DNA of 64,000 nucleotides. Origin: Dechloromonas sp. A34 (GTDB taxonomy: Bacteria; Pseudomonadota; Gammaproteobacteria; Burkholderiales; Rhodocyclaceae). A program made the position numbers and the translations under genes. Location of the stretch: assembly GCF_026261605.1 (NCBI RefSeq), contig NZ_CP102486.1:372001-436000 (forward strand), written 5' to 3'. Positions 19,486 to 29,200 of the stretch are shown here, one piece after another; the first letter of the stretch is position 1; every line of letters starts with the position of its first letter. Below the pieces are notes generated by a model, which saw nothing but the letters and a program-made list of their open reading frames with translations, ran no database searches and had not been told where the DNA came from.

Positions 19486-19671
19486 CTATTGGTGTTTCCA
19501 GTCGCTGGCGCGGCGGCGCTGTGGATGCAGGACAACCCGCGCCACGACGGCGGGGGGGACGCCAGCGTCACTCATCAGCTTGACCCCGGATCGCAGGTCA
19601 ACCAGCAGCGCCGTTGCCAGCCCCTTGTTCACGGCAGTTGCCGTCAGGTAATCAAGACGAACATCGCTCAT
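19486..19671 (-). CDS. Small hypothetical protein (about 61 residues)
   Basis: The frame reads MSDVRLDYLTATAVNKGLAT... and continues through AGVPPAVVARVVLHPQRRR to DWKHQ. Composition is protein-like (amphipathic helices, conserved-looking AGVP and RR motifs). GGAG lies six bases before the second of two adjacent ATGs (19671; the first is 19674). It fills most of a 410-base gap between larger genes; the rest, 19675-19835, contains nothing I can assign. I recall similar short uncharacterised proteins in betaproteobacteria but cannot name a family. Confidence 0.5.
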   Translation of the reverse strand: MSDVRLDYLTATAVNKGLATALLVDLRSGVKLMSDAGVPPAVVARVVLHPQRRRASDWKHQ

Positions 19672-19835
19672 CATTCACTCCTTCACCCGTCCAGCCCTGT
19701 TGCATAGCAGTTAAACGGTCCGGAACGGGCAAATTCCCTTATCCCGAAGGTTTTGACGCTGATTTGCTGGCTATGGTTCCCTGCGGGCGGAATTTTGTTC
19801 AACGATTCGAGAGGGCATCGCGCCCCGCCTGGGGA

Positions 19836-20696
19836 TCAGGCCCGCCGCCCGAACAGCCCGCGCACGGCTTCCTGCAGGTCGGCTGGCAGCACGACGACCT
19901 TGGCGTTGTCCTTTTCGCCCATGCGTTCCAATGCGGCGATGTATTTCTCGCCGAGCATGTAGGACATCGGGCCGGTCTGCTCACCGATTGCCGCGGTGAT
20001 GCGGCGGATGGCCTCGGCTGAGGCTTCGGCCAGCATGACTTGGGCGTTGGCATCGCGCTTGGCCGACTCCAGGCGCGCCTCGGCTTCAAGGATGGCTGCC
20101 TGCTTGGCACCTTCGGCCCGGATTACGACCGCCTTGCGCTCGCGCTCGGCGGCGGCCTGCATTTCCATCGCCCGCTGCATCGACTCGGAGGGCTTGATGT
20201 CCTGGATCTCGACTGATTTCACCGTCAACCCCCAGTCGACCGCCTCATCGGCAATGCTTTCGCGCAGTCGGGCCTTAATCTTGTCGCGCGAGGACAGCGC
20301 CTCGTCGAGTTCCATCTCGCCAACGATGGAGCGCAGCGTGGTCATGATCAGGTTGCGGATGGCTTCGGAAAAATCGGTGATGCCGTAGACCGCCTTGACC
20401 GGGTCGGTGACCTTGATGAAGGCGATGGCATTGGTCAGGATCACTGCATTGTCGCGGGTGATCACTTCCTGCTCCTGGACGTCGAGGATGATGTCCTTGG
20501 TCACCAGTTGATAGGCGACCTTGTCGAGGTAGGGAATGACGATGTTGAGGCCGGGTTTCAGCGTTCCGTGATATTTGCCGAGCCGTTCGACGATCCACTC
20601 TTCGCCTTGGGGCACGATGCGTACGCCCTTGGCGATGGTGACGACGACAAAGACCAGGATGGCCAGGGTGACGATGAGTCCTGCATTGATATCCAT
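19836..20696 (-). CDS. SPFH/stomatin-like membrane protein (paraslipin, QmcA-like)
   Basis: 286 residues. An N-terminal membrane anchor (GLIVTLAILVFVVVTIA) is followed by the SPFH/PHB domain (VPQGEEWIVERLGKYHGTL...LDVQEQEVITRDNA) and a long Ala/Glu-rich coiled coil, ending in a conserved C-terminal region (LGEKYIAALERMG). Such proteins form large membrane scaffolds. I start it at ATG 20696 because GAGG lies at normal distance; an upstream in-frame codon would add nine residues. It lies 13 nt downstream of the NfeD gene, the usual stomatin/NfeD operon arrangement. Confidence 0.9.
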   Translation of the reverse strand: MDINAGLIVTLAILVFVVVTIAKGVRIVPQGEEWIVERLGKYHGTLKPGLNIVIPYLDKVAYQLVTKDIILDVQEQEVITRDNAVILTNAIAFIKVTDPVKAVYGITDFSEAIRNLIMTTLRSIVGEMELDEALSSRDKIKARLRESIADEAVDWGLTVKSVEIQDIKPSESMQRAMEMQAAAERERKAVVIRAEGAKQAAILEAEARLESAKRDANAQVMLAEASAEAIRRITAAIGEQTGPMSYMLGEKYIAALERMGEKDNAKVVVLPADLQEAVRGLFGRRA

Positions 20697-20709
20697 TTTT
20701 GCTACCTCG

Positions 20710-21150
20710 CTAAACTTTGCCAACCTTCAGGAAACTGCCTTCGATCGCCACGACCTTGACTCGCTCGCCGGCGGTAATCGCTGAGTCGGCCAGGCAGACC
20801 CATTCATCCGAGCCGAGCACCGGGCGCTGAAAACGTACCTTGCCCTGCTCGAAAGGGGCGACGGCACGGACCAGCAGGCCGATTTCCCCGATTACGTCGC
20901 CAGAGGCCGTGCCGGCCCGGGTCTTGATGAAACTCCGTTTGAAGACGCGGAACCAGAGCAGCACCATGGCCAGCGAAGTCAATGTCCAGGTCGCCAGCTG
21001 GGCGGTCAGCGAGAGTTCGAAGGCCAGGGCCAGCAAGCCGACCAGCAAGGCACCGAGTCCGAACCAGACGATGAAAAACGAGGGAATGAGCAGTTCGGCG
21101 AGAACCAGCACAATGCCGCCCACGATCCAGGCCCACCATTCGATATTCAT
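20710..21150 (-). CDS. NfeD family membrane protein
   Basis: 146 residues starting at ATG 21150 behind AAGGAG. Two or three N-terminal membrane helices (WWAWIVGGIVLVLAELLIP, then FGLGALLVGLLALAF) precede a C-terminal OB-fold-type domain (GEIGLLVRAVAPFEQGKVRF...). This is the short NfeD form without the protease domain. It is paired with the stomatin-like gene and probably assists its assembly. Confidence 0.88.
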   Translation of the reverse strand: MNIEWWAWIVGGIVLVLAELLIPSFFIVWFGLGALLVGLLALAFELSLTAQLATWTLTSLAMVLLWFRVFKRSFIKTRAGTASGDVIGEIGLLVRAVAPFEQGKVRFQRPVLGSDEWVCLADSAITAGERVKVVAIEGSFLKVGKV

Positions 21151-21223
21151 ACGTTTCTCCTTGTTGCGGCGAGTATTTCGAGTTTGCCGGTGGCGGTCAA
21201 GCCGGGCTGCGGTTTTCCACAGT

Positions 21224-21252
21224 TTGGCAGGGGTGGCAGCCGATCCTACAAT
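21224..21252 (+). promoter_or_regulatory. Sigma-70-type promoter giving a leaderless AEC transcript
   Basis: TTGGCA (21224-21229), a 17-nt spacer and TACAAT (21247-21252) are followed by only six bases before the ATG at 21259. Transcription would start at or next to the A of the start codon, so the mRNA should be leaderless. No Shine-Dalgarno sequence precedes the ATG. Confidence 0.6.
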
Positions 21253-21258
21253 GCGGCC

Positions 21259-22155
21259 ATGAATACTGCATTGCTGCTGCTCCCAGATTTTGCGTTGATC
21301 CTGCTCGGTGCCGCTATCCGGCGCTGGATGCATCTCGGCGATCATTTCTGGAACGGGGTCGAGAAGCTGGTCTATTTCATTCTCTTCCCGGCGCTGCTGA
21401 TCAATGCCATCGTCACGACCCGGCTCGATCTGGCGGCGGCGCTTCCGCTGCTCGCCACCGCTTTTGCCGTGATGGCCTGCGGCATGGTGCTCGGCATCGT
21501 TCCCAAGCTGTTAAGCCGGCTGCCGGCGTTGACCTACGCCTCAATGTTCCAGTGCGCCTACCGTTTCAATTCCTACATCGCGCTGGCAGTGGCTGGGATG
21601 CTGTACGGATCGCCGGGCATCGCCACGATGGGCTTGATCGTCGGCGCCGCGGTGCCGTTCGCCAACCTGGTCTCGGTCTGGATGCTCGCCCACCACGGCG
21701 AAGTCGGCCTGTGGCGAGAGGTCGCGCGCAATCCGCTGATCTGGGGAACGGCCGCCGGCTTCCTGCTAAATCTGCTCGGTTTCGTGCCGCCGGCGCCGTT
21801 GCAGGCCTTTCTCGGCCGCCTGGCCGATGCCTCGATCGCGCTCGGCCTGATTGCCGTCGGTGCCGCCCTGCGCCTGGAGAGTACGCCCGGCGTCCGGGGT
21901 TTTTCGGCCTGGCTGGTCGCGGTCAAACTGCTGGCCCTGCCGGCGATCGCCCTCGGCATCGGGGCCGGGCTCGGCCTCAGCGGCTTGAATTACCAGATAG
22001 TGGTTCTGTTCGCCGCGCTGCCGACGGCATCGTCGGCCTACATCCTGGCCATGCGCATGGGCGGCGACGGGCGCAGCGTCGCTTGGCTGATTTCGGTGAC
22101 GACCCTGGGTTCCATGCTGACGCTGCCGTTCTGGGCAGCGTGGCTGGCGCGCTGA
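21259..22155 (+). CDS. AEC family transporter (auxin efflux carrier-like)
   Basis: 298 residues with about ten membrane helices in two repeats, each of the AEC/PIN-like type (LLPDFALILLGAAIRRW at the start; NPLIWGTAAGFLLNLLGF at the second half; ALPTASSAYILAMRMGGD near the end). Bacterial members export or import small carboxylates such as malonate; the substrate here is unknown. The start is fixed by the promoter, which leaves no room for a leader. Its stop abuts the end of the converging PhaM gene. Confidence 0.88.
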   Translation: MNTALLLLPDFALILLGAAIRRWMHLGDHFWNGVEKLVYFILFPALLINAIVTTRLDLAAALPLLATAFAVMACGMVLGIVPKLLSRLPALTYASMFQCAYRFNSYIALAVAGMLYGSPGIATMGLIVGAAVPFANLVSVWMLAHHGEVGLWREVARNPLIWGTAAGFLLNLLGFVPPAPLQAFLGRLADASIALGLIAVGAALRLESTPGVRGFSAWLVAVKLLALPAIALGIGAGLGLSGLNYQIVVLFAALPTASSAYILAMRMGGDGRSVAWLISVTTLGSMLTLPFWAAWLAR

Positions 22156-22614
22156 CTATTTCTTGGTGCGTCGGCTCGGCTTGTCGGCCGGTGCTTCGTC
22201 GGCAGTAGCTGCGTGTACGGCGGCTTCGGCCGATTGCTGCATCTGCTCGCGCATCTGCTGCATCATCTGCCAGGGCCACATCGCGGCTTCGGAAAAGGCG
22301 GTCGTTGCCTGTTCTTCAGCCGCAGCCTCGGCGGCCGCTTCCGGGGACATCGATTTGGCCGCGGTGGTCGCCATCTTGCCCATGGCCTGCACGGTCGAAA
22401 CGGTGGTACGCTGCATTTCCAGACCCTGGATGGTCATCTGGAGCATCGAGAGATTCATCCGCAACCAGCCTTCGACGGCCTTCATGTCCTTGATGCGCTT
22501 GTCGAGCTCGTCGAGGTCGAAGGTCGGGGCAACCATGCCGGGGAGGGTGAAGCCCATGTTCCCCCACAGATTGCGCATGAAATTGAGCGGATCGTGTACT
22601 TGATCGTTGGTCAT
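22156..22614 (-). CDS. phaM: PhaM-like polyhydroxyalkanoate granule protein
   Basis: 152 residues. The core (PTFDLDELDKRIKDMKAVEGW, then LRMNLSMLQMTIQGLEMQR) matches PhaM, the protein that links polyhydroxybutyrate granules to the nucleoid and activates PHB synthase in betaproteobacteria. The C-terminus is Ala-rich and ends in a basic RRTKK motif that fits a DNA-binding tail. Start at ATG 22614 with AAGGAGAG upstream; an earlier in-frame ATG (22647) has no comparable site. This is strong evidence for PHB storage, though no phaC or phaA lies in the window. Confidence 0.8.
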   Translation of the reverse strand: MTNDQVHDPLNFMRNLWGNMGFTLPGMVAPTFDLDELDKRIKDMKAVEGWLRMNLSMLQMTIQGLEMQRTTVSTVQAMGKMATTAAKSMSPEAAAEAAAEEQATTAFSEAAMWPWQMMQQMREQMQQSAEAAVHAATADEAPADKPSRRTKK

Positions 22615-22796
22615 GTCTCTCTCCTTCTTGTTGGGTACATTCATCATAAACCACTTTTCCGGGGCTTTTCCCGGTAATTGGCCTCTGAAGTGGCGAACGA
22701 CGCCTTCAGGCCGGAAGGCTATGCCGCCGGTCAGATTCCATGAACATACCGACTGACAAAGTGATAAATTAGCGCCCGGTCGAAAAGGGGATCGTC

Positions 22797-23459
22797 ATGT
22801 TGAAGTTGCTGGTGGTGGAAGATCATGCCTTGGTGCGCGAAGGACTGGCGCGCCTGCTCGGACAGATTGAGGAGGGGGCAACGGTTCTGGAGAGCGAGGA
22901 TTTCGAATCGGCGCTGACCGTGCTCGACAATGAAGGCGAGTTCGATCTGGTGCTACTCGATCTGGCCCTGCCCGGGATCGACGGTTTCGCCGGGCTGGAC
23001 ATCCTGCGGCGGCGCTATCCGGCGATGCCGGTGGCCGTGGTCTCGGCCTTCGACGATACGCCGACCATCACCCGGGTGCTCAATCTAGGCGCCTCCGGAT
23101 TCATTCCCAAGGCATTCTCCGGCGAGGCCTTGCTGGCAGCGGTACGCGAAGTGCTGGCCGGCAACATTTTCCGACCGAGTGGCCAGCAGGGCGCGCGCCT
23201 CGACGACGCGACACCGGTGCCGCCCTCGAAAATCAGCGTCCGGCCCGACGAAATAGGGATCACCGACCGCCAGGCCCAGGTTCTGGCCCTCATGGTGCGT
23301 GGCTTGTCGAATCGGGATATCGCCGATCAGCTTGAGCTTTCCGAAGGCACCGTGAAGATTCACGCGACGGCGGTTTTCAAGGCGCTTGGTGTCAATAGCC
23401 GGACTCAGGCCCTGGTTGCCGTGGCCCGTTACGGCATCGATTTCGCGGACGTCTTCTGA
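22797..23459 (+). CDS. Response regulator, receiver plus LuxR-type HTH
   Basis: 220 residues. The receiver has the acidic pair ED at 8-9 and phospho-acceptor Asp55 (LLDLALPG), with Lys104 region FIPKAF. The C-terminal LuxR/GerE helix-turn-helix reads ITDRQAQVLALMVRGLSNRDIA...LSEGTVKIHATAVFKALGV. It should be the DNA-binding partner of the sensor kinase that converges on it; the two coding regions overlap tail to tail by 31 bp. Confidence 0.9.
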   Translation: MLKLLVVEDHALVREGLARLLGQIEEGATVLESEDFESALTVLDNEGEFDLVLLDLALPGIDGFAGLDILRRRYPAMPVAVVSAFDDTPTITRVLNLGASGFIPKAFSGEALLAAVREVLAGNIFRPSGQQGARLDDATPVPPSKISVRPDEIGITDRQAQVLALMVRGLSNRDIADQLELSEGTVKIHATAVFKALGVNSRTQALVAVARYGIDFADVF

Positions 23460-25519
23460 AGCTGATTCAGTAGCGCCCGCAGCTTGGCCGGACGAACCGG
23501 CAGCGGCAGCGCGTGGCTGCCATGCGGTAGTGGCGGGTTGCCCTCGGTGACCAGAACGATCAGTGGCGCGCCGGTTTCCCGTTCGGCGGCAACGGTAGCC
23601 GCCAGCTCGGCGTCGGTGACTAGAACGGCGGCGTGCGGTAGATGCAGGGGCGCCGTCCCGGCCTCGTCGCTGACCGCGAAGCTCCAGCCTTCGACGAGTT
23701 TCATGCAGCTAATCAAGGCATCCGAGTTGCCGATAAAATGGACCTTGCCGGCTGTCGGCGGGCGGCTTTCCGGTGGCTTGTGGCTGATCGGCTGGCCGAG
23801 CGGGATCTGAAGCGCGAAGGTCGTGCCTTCGCCGAGCCGTGAGTTCAGGCTGACCCTGATGTCCAAGGCGCGGGCCAGGCGATCGATGATCGAGAGCCCC
23901 AGGCCCAGACCACGACTTTGTTCACGGGCCGGATTCCCGATCTGGTAGAACTCGGCAAAGATCGCCGCCTGATGTTCCGGGGCGATGCCGACCCCACTGT
24001 CGCGGACTTCGATCTGTATCATCTCGCCACGGTGGCGGGCCGCCACCAGAACGCGGCCGCCGGTCGGGGTGTAGCGCAGGGCATTGGAGACCAGGTTGGC
24101 GATCATCCGTTCGATCATCACGGGGTCGGATGACAACCAGTGCTTGGTCGGCCGGAAACGCAGCGTAAGTTTGCGATCGACCGCGGCCCGCCGGAAGAAA
24201 TTGTGCAGCCGTTCAAACATCGGGTTGAGCGGAAAGTCGCGAATTTCCGGCTTGATACCGGCGACGTCGAGCCGGGAAATGTCGAGCAGCGAATCGAGCA
24301 GTTCGCCGAGCACGGTGGTCGAGGTGGCGATCTGGTCGGCCAGGCGGGGCAGATCCTGTTGGTTGCCGGTCCGTACCTGGCGCCGGAGGTCGGCTGCGAA
24401 CAGCGACAGGGCATGCAGTGGCTGCCGCAAGTCGTGGCTGGCGGCAGCGAGAAAGCGGCTCTTTGCCTTGTTGGCACGTTCCGCCGCATCCTTCTGTCCG
24501 GCCAGCTGTTCGGTGGCCGCCCGGACGCGCTCTTCCAGATTGTCGTGGCTGGCTGCCAGTTCGTCGGTCATCGCGCCCATTTCGCGCACCTGGCGGCGGA
24601 CGAGGAGGGCGCCGACGAGCAGGACCAGGGTGACCAGCAGGCCGAGCGTGCCCAGTTCGAGCAGTCGGCTGCGCCAGCTGGCGAGCAGGGTATCTTCGGG
24701 GATGGCGGTGAGTATCCGCAGGTCGGAAAAGCCGGGCACTGGCGAGACCGATACCAGCAGTCCGTTGCCGCTGCTGAGACCGGTTTGCGGCAGCAGATCG
24801 CGCAGCCTGCCGGAAAACAGGACTTCAGTCGCCTGGGCACCGATTAGGGGTGATTGGCGACTGAGGTCGACCGGGCGACAGGAACCGACGACCTGGCCCT
24901 TGGCGTTGATCAGAACGGCCTCGAAGTCGTCGGAGAGGCGGTTCGACCAGCAGAAATCCTGAAGATAGGCCGGCTCGATGGCGCCGAAGGTGACGCCGGT
25001 GAAGCGCCCCTCCTCGCTGACGATGCGGTGGCCGATGGCATAGGTGTAGCGGCCGGAATTGCGGCCGATGTAGGGGCCGTACGATGCCGACTCGGCACCC
25101 CCTTCAAGGGCGACGAAATAGGGGCGATCCTTGACGTTGATGTGTGGTGCCGGGAAATAGGTGGAAATGAAGCGTTGGTTGCCGTGGTGATCGAAAATGA
25201 TCAGGTCGCGCAGTTGCGGCATGGCGCGCGAATGGCGCTGGGCGACATATTCCCAGCCCTTGCTCGGCTCCCAGTTTTCCCAGTCGCGCCGGTTGTGCGA
25301 GAGGTCGGACGACATCTCGCGGAGCAGCACATCGATCGCCTCGAAGGAACGCGCCGTATGCTCGGCCATCATGATGCCGAAGTGCTGGAGCCGCTTTTCG
25401 CCAGCCTCGATGTCGCGCTGGCGGGCTAGCACCAGGTCGGTCAGAAAGACCGCAAGCACGCTCAGCGTACTGATCAGCGCGACAAACAGGGCGAGGGTTT
25501 CCGGCTTGCGGCGCAACAT
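23429..25519 (-). CDS. Sensor histidine kinase with periplasmic Cache region and degenerate receiver
   Basis: 696 residues. The N-terminal membrane helix (residues 9-31) and a second near 285-310 enclose a periplasmic PAS/Cache-type domain (DRPYFVALEGG...YGPYIGRNSGRYTY), typical of dCache_1 sensors. A coiled coil leads to HisKA with His362 in ASHDLRQPLHALSL and a HATPase domain (ANLVSNALRYTPTGG; GLGLGLSIIDRLA). The C-terminal 110 residues fold-match a receiver but lack a clear DxxMP site, so it is probably a pseudoreceiver. It is the last gene of the minus-strand run, 6 nt after the methyltransferase, and converges on its likely response regulator. Confidence 0.88.
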   Translation of the reverse strand: MLRRKPETLALFVALISTLSVLAVFLTDLVLARQRDIEAGEKRLQHFGIMMAEHTARSFEAIDVLLREMSSDLSHNRRDWENWEPSKGWEYVAQRHSRAMPQLRDLIIFDHHGNQRFISTYFPAPHINVKDRPYFVALEGGAESASYGPYIGRNSGRYTYAIGHRIVSEEGRFTGVTFGAIEPAYLQDFCWSNRLSDDFEAVLINAKGQVVGSCRPVDLSRQSPLIGAQATEVLFSGRLRDLLPQTGLSSGNGLLVSVSPVPGFSDLRILTAIPEDTLLASWRSRLLELGTLGLLVTLVLLVGALLVRRQVREMGAMTDELAASHDNLEERVRAATEQLAGQKDAAERANKAKSRFLAAASHDLRQPLHALSLFAADLRRQVRTGNQQDLPRLADQIATSTTVLGELLDSLLDISRLDVAGIKPEIRDFPLNPMFERLHNFFRRAAVDRKLTLRFRPTKHWLSSDPVMIERMIANLVSNALRYTPTGGRVLVAARHRGEMIQIEVRDSGVGIAPEHQAAIFAEFYQIGNPAREQSRGLGLGLSIIDRLARALDIRVSLNSRLGEGTTFALQIPLGQPISHKPPESRPPTAGKVHFIGNSDALISCMKLVEGWSFAVSDEAGTAPLHLPHAAVLVTDAELAATVAAERETGAPLIVLVTEGNPPLPHGSHALPLPVRPAKLRALLNQLQKTSAKSMP

Positions 25520-25525
25520 TGGGGT

Positions 25526-26275
25526 TCAGAGTTGGTAGCAGTAGAGCGGCCGGGGTGGCGTGCAATCGACTTCGATAATCTGGCTTGGGGTTGCGCCGGG
25601 AACCGGAAAACTGTTGCTGATCAGCAGGCTGCCGGGCTGCATTTCGGCTTGGGCCTTTGCCCAGAGCCGGGGCATCGGCACCGGCGAGAGGAAGGCATAG
25701 ACCACGTCGTAATCGCCCAGATCGGCCTGCCAGAGATCGTCCCAGCGCCAGCGGATGTTGGTCCGGCCGAGGCTGAACAGACGGCCGAGCAGCCAGGTCA
25801 ACGGTGCGTTCTCATAGCCGGTGAAATGGCTGTCTGGGAGCAGGTCGGCAAGCGGGACCGTGGTGCTGCCGATGCCCGAGCCGAGATCGAGAAAACGCGA
25901 CGGGCCGCGTGCGGTCAGCAGTTCGGCCAGGCGGGTGACGGTCTGTTTGTTGGAGAGGTAGAGCGGCACCTGACCGGAGAGGGCGCCGCGATAGACCAGC
26001 AGCAGCAGGAAGAAAGCGAGCAGGAACCAACCCGGATCGATGGCGAGACGGTAGGTCGCCCAGACCAGCGGCATGAAGCCGGCATGGATAATCCGCCACC
26101 ACCAGGGCTGGCGGGTTACCGTGGAAAAGATCAGGGCAACGCCGCCGATCGCGAGGCTGGTTTCGAACCAGGGCAGGGTTTGTGCCGTCCAGCCGAAATA
26201 GGGCCAGGCAAGGGACAGAACAAGGATGACCGCCGCCCCTTGCAGGGCAAACTGTCGGATCGGTGGCGAGGACAT
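25526..26275 (-). CDS. Membrane-anchored class I SAM-dependent methyltransferase
   Basis: 249 residues. Three or four hydrophobic helices occupy residues 10-100 and are followed by a Rossmann methyltransferase domain with motif I FLDLGSGIGSTT and a post-I acidic residue in FTGYENAP. The motif IV region (DYDVVYAFLSPVPM) resembles the small membrane methyltransferases often annotated only by fold. Acceptor unknown; a membrane lipid, quinone or protein is possible. It starts 7 nt after the indolepyruvate oxidoreductase stop and is followed 6 nt later by the sensor kinase, so all three are probably cotranscribed. Confidence 0.75.
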   Translation of the reverse strand: MSSPPIRQFALQGAAVILVLSLAWPYFGWTAQTLPWFETSLAIGGVALIFSTVTRQPWWWRIIHAGFMPLVWATYRLAIDPGWFLLAFFLLLLVYRGALSGQVPLYLSNKQTVTRLAELLTARGPSRFLDLGSGIGSTTVPLADLLPDSHFTGYENAPLTWLLGRLFSLGRTNIRWRWDDLWQADLGDYDVVYAFLSPVPMPRLWAKAQAEMQPGSLLISNSFPVPGATPSQIIEVDCTPPRPLYCYQL

Positions 26276-26282
26276 CCGCCAA

Positions 26283-29200
26283 TTATGCCATCAGCGCCGC
26301 CCTCGCCGTTTCTCTGAGCGCTGTGGCCTTGGCCGCAGCCTGCGTCCGGATCGGCCCGAAGCCACGGACTTCGCTCGGCCAGTTGGCTAGTTTCAAGGCA
26401 GCTTCCGACGTGCCGTGCGCGCTGCCGAGTAGGTCGAGGTCGGCCTCGTAGTCAGCCAGCAGCTGGCGGTCGAGGGCCTTGTCGGGGCCATGGCGGAAGG
26501 GATCGAACCAGCTGCCACGCAGGCGGCGGGCTTTCGCCAGGACCTTCAGAACGCCAAGCAGCCAGGGACCGAAGGTGATCTTGCGTGGCCTGCCGTCCGG
26601 GCCGGGGCGGGCAAGTAGCGGCGGGGCGAAATGGAAGGTGAGGCGTGGGCTGCCCGCGAAGGATTCGCCTAGCTGGTGCAGGAAATCGCCCGTGGTATAG
26701 AGCCGGGCGACCTCGTATTCGTCCTTGGGGGCGAGCAGACGGGCGTACTGGGTGGCAATGCTGCGGCTCAGCGCTTCGTCGCCATGGGCGCGGATGCTGG
26801 CCAGTCGACGCTGATAGCGCTCGGCCAGGCTGGCGTCCTGGTAGGCGGTCAGGTGCTCGACCCGGCTGGCGATCAACTCGTCCAGCGTCGGTTCGACGAA
26901 GGGCGTGCCGTGCAGCGGGCCGGCGATAGCTGCCACCCGTTCCGGCACGACGGCGGCCCGGCGGCCCCAAAGGAAGGCTTGGCGGTTGGCGTCGACGGCC
27001 GTGCCGTTGAGGACGATGGCCTGGTCGAGTGCCGCCGCCGAGACCGGGACCAGGCCTTTTTGCCAGGCGTAGCCGAGGAGCAGAATGTTGGCGTAGAGTG
27101 CGTCGCCCATCAGCCGGGTAGCCAGGTGCTGGCTGTCGATGAACTCGACCTGCTGGTCGCCCAGCGTATCGACCAGGATTTTCTGCATGCCGGCCAGCGG
27201 GAAGCGCCAGTCGCGGTTCTTGGTGAATTCGGCGGTTGGCGTTTCGGTGCAGCTGACCACGGCCCGGGTGTGGCCTTCGAGCATTTTCGCCAGGGCTTCG
27301 GTGCTGGCGCTGACCACCAGGTCGCCGCCGAGGATGGCATGCGCCTCACCGGTGGCAATGCGCGCGGCGTGGATGTCTTCCGGCCGGTCGGCGATGCGCA
27401 GGTGCGAGAAGACCGCACCATACTTCTGGGCCAGGCCGGTCATGTCGAGGGTCGAGATGCCCTTGCCGTCGAGGTGGGCTGCCATGCCGATCAGGGCGCC
27501 CAGGGTGATGACGCCCATGCCGCCGACTCCGGTGATCAGCAGGTTGTAGGGCAGGGCGGTGGCCGGCAGGGTCGGTTCGGGCAAGGCTGTCCAGTCGTCG
27601 CCTCCCTGCGCGGCACTGCTTTTCTTCGGCTTGCCGCCTTCGATGGTGACGAAGCTCGGGCAGAAACCCTTGAGGCAGGAGAAGTCCTGATTGCACGATG
27701 ACTGGTCGATCTGCCGCTTAGTGCCGAAGGTGGTTTCGACCGGCACTACCGACAGGCAGTTGGACTGCACCGAGCAGTCGCCGCAGCCTTCGCAGACCGC
27801 CTCATTGATATATACGCGCTGGCTGACCACCGGCATCTTGCCGCGTTTGCGGCGCCGCCGGGCCTCGGTGGCGCAGACCTGGTCGTAGATCAGCACCGTG
27901 ACGCCGGGCTCCGCGCGCAGTTCGCGCTGAACGATGTCGAGCTCGTCGCGGTGGCGGACCGGCACGTTGGGGGCGAGATCGGTGACCTCAGCGTACTTGG
28001 CCGGGTCGTTGGTGACGATCACTGTGCGGTTGACGCCCTCTGCTTCGAGCTGGCGGGTCAGCCGGGCGACACTCAGGTTGCCGTCCACCGGCTGGCCGCC
28101 GGTCATCGCGACGGCGTCGTTGTAGAGGATCTTGTAAGTGATCGGTACCTTGGCGGCGATCGCCTGGCGGATGGCGAGCAGGCCGGAGTGGAAGTAGGTG
28201 CCGTCGCCGAGGTTGGCGAAAATGTGCTTTTCTTCGGTGAACGGGGCCTGGCCGACCCAAGGCACGCCTTCGCCGCCCATGTGGGTGAAGGTGGCCGTGC
28301 TGCGGTCCATCCAGGTCACCATGTAGTGACAGCCGATGCCGGCGACGGCGCGCGAGCCTTCCGGCACCTTGGTCGAGCTGTTGTGCGGGCAGCCCGAACA
28401 GAAATGCGGTTTGCGCTCGGCGAGGACGAGCGGCGTCAGGGCCGCCTTCTGCTTGGCTTCGATCAGCTGCAGGCGGGCGGCGATGGTCGGCGAGGTGAAG
28501 AAGCGGCCGATGCGTTCGGCGATGACGCGGGCGATGGTGGCGACCGGCAGTTCGCCGGTGGCCGGCAGCAGCCAGTTGCCTTCCGACCATTCACCAATTT
28601 CGTCGAACTTGCCGACGACGCGGGGCCGGACGTCTTCCCGCCAGTTGTAGAGCTCTTCCTTGAGCTGGTATTCGAGCAGCTGGCGCTTTTCCTCGACGAC
28701 CAGGATTTCTTCCAGCCCCTCAGCGAAGTGGCGGACGCCTTCCGGCTCGAGCGGCCAGACCATGCCGACCTTGAAAAGCCGGATGCCGATCTCGGCGGCC
28801 AGTGCGTCGTCGATGCCGAGCTCGTCGAGCGCCTGGCGGACATCGAGGTAGGACTTGCCGGCGGTCAGAATGCCCAGCCGCGGGTTCGGCGAGTCGATGA
28901 TCACCCGGTTCAGGTGGTTGGCGCGGGCATAGGCCAGCGCGGCGTAGAGCTTGTGGTTGAGCAGCCTTTCTTCCTGAAGCAGCGGCGGGTCAGGCCAGCG
29001 GATGTTGAGGCCGTCAGGCGGCAGGGTGAAGTCGGTCGGGATGACGATCTTGAAGGCGGCCGCATCGACGCGCACCGAGGCCGAGGTCTCGACGGTGTCG
29101 GCCAATGCCTTGAAGGCCACCCAGCAGCCGGAATAGCGGCTCATCGCCCAGCCGTGCAGGCCGTAGTCGAGGTATTCCTGGACATTGGCCGGGTAGAGAA

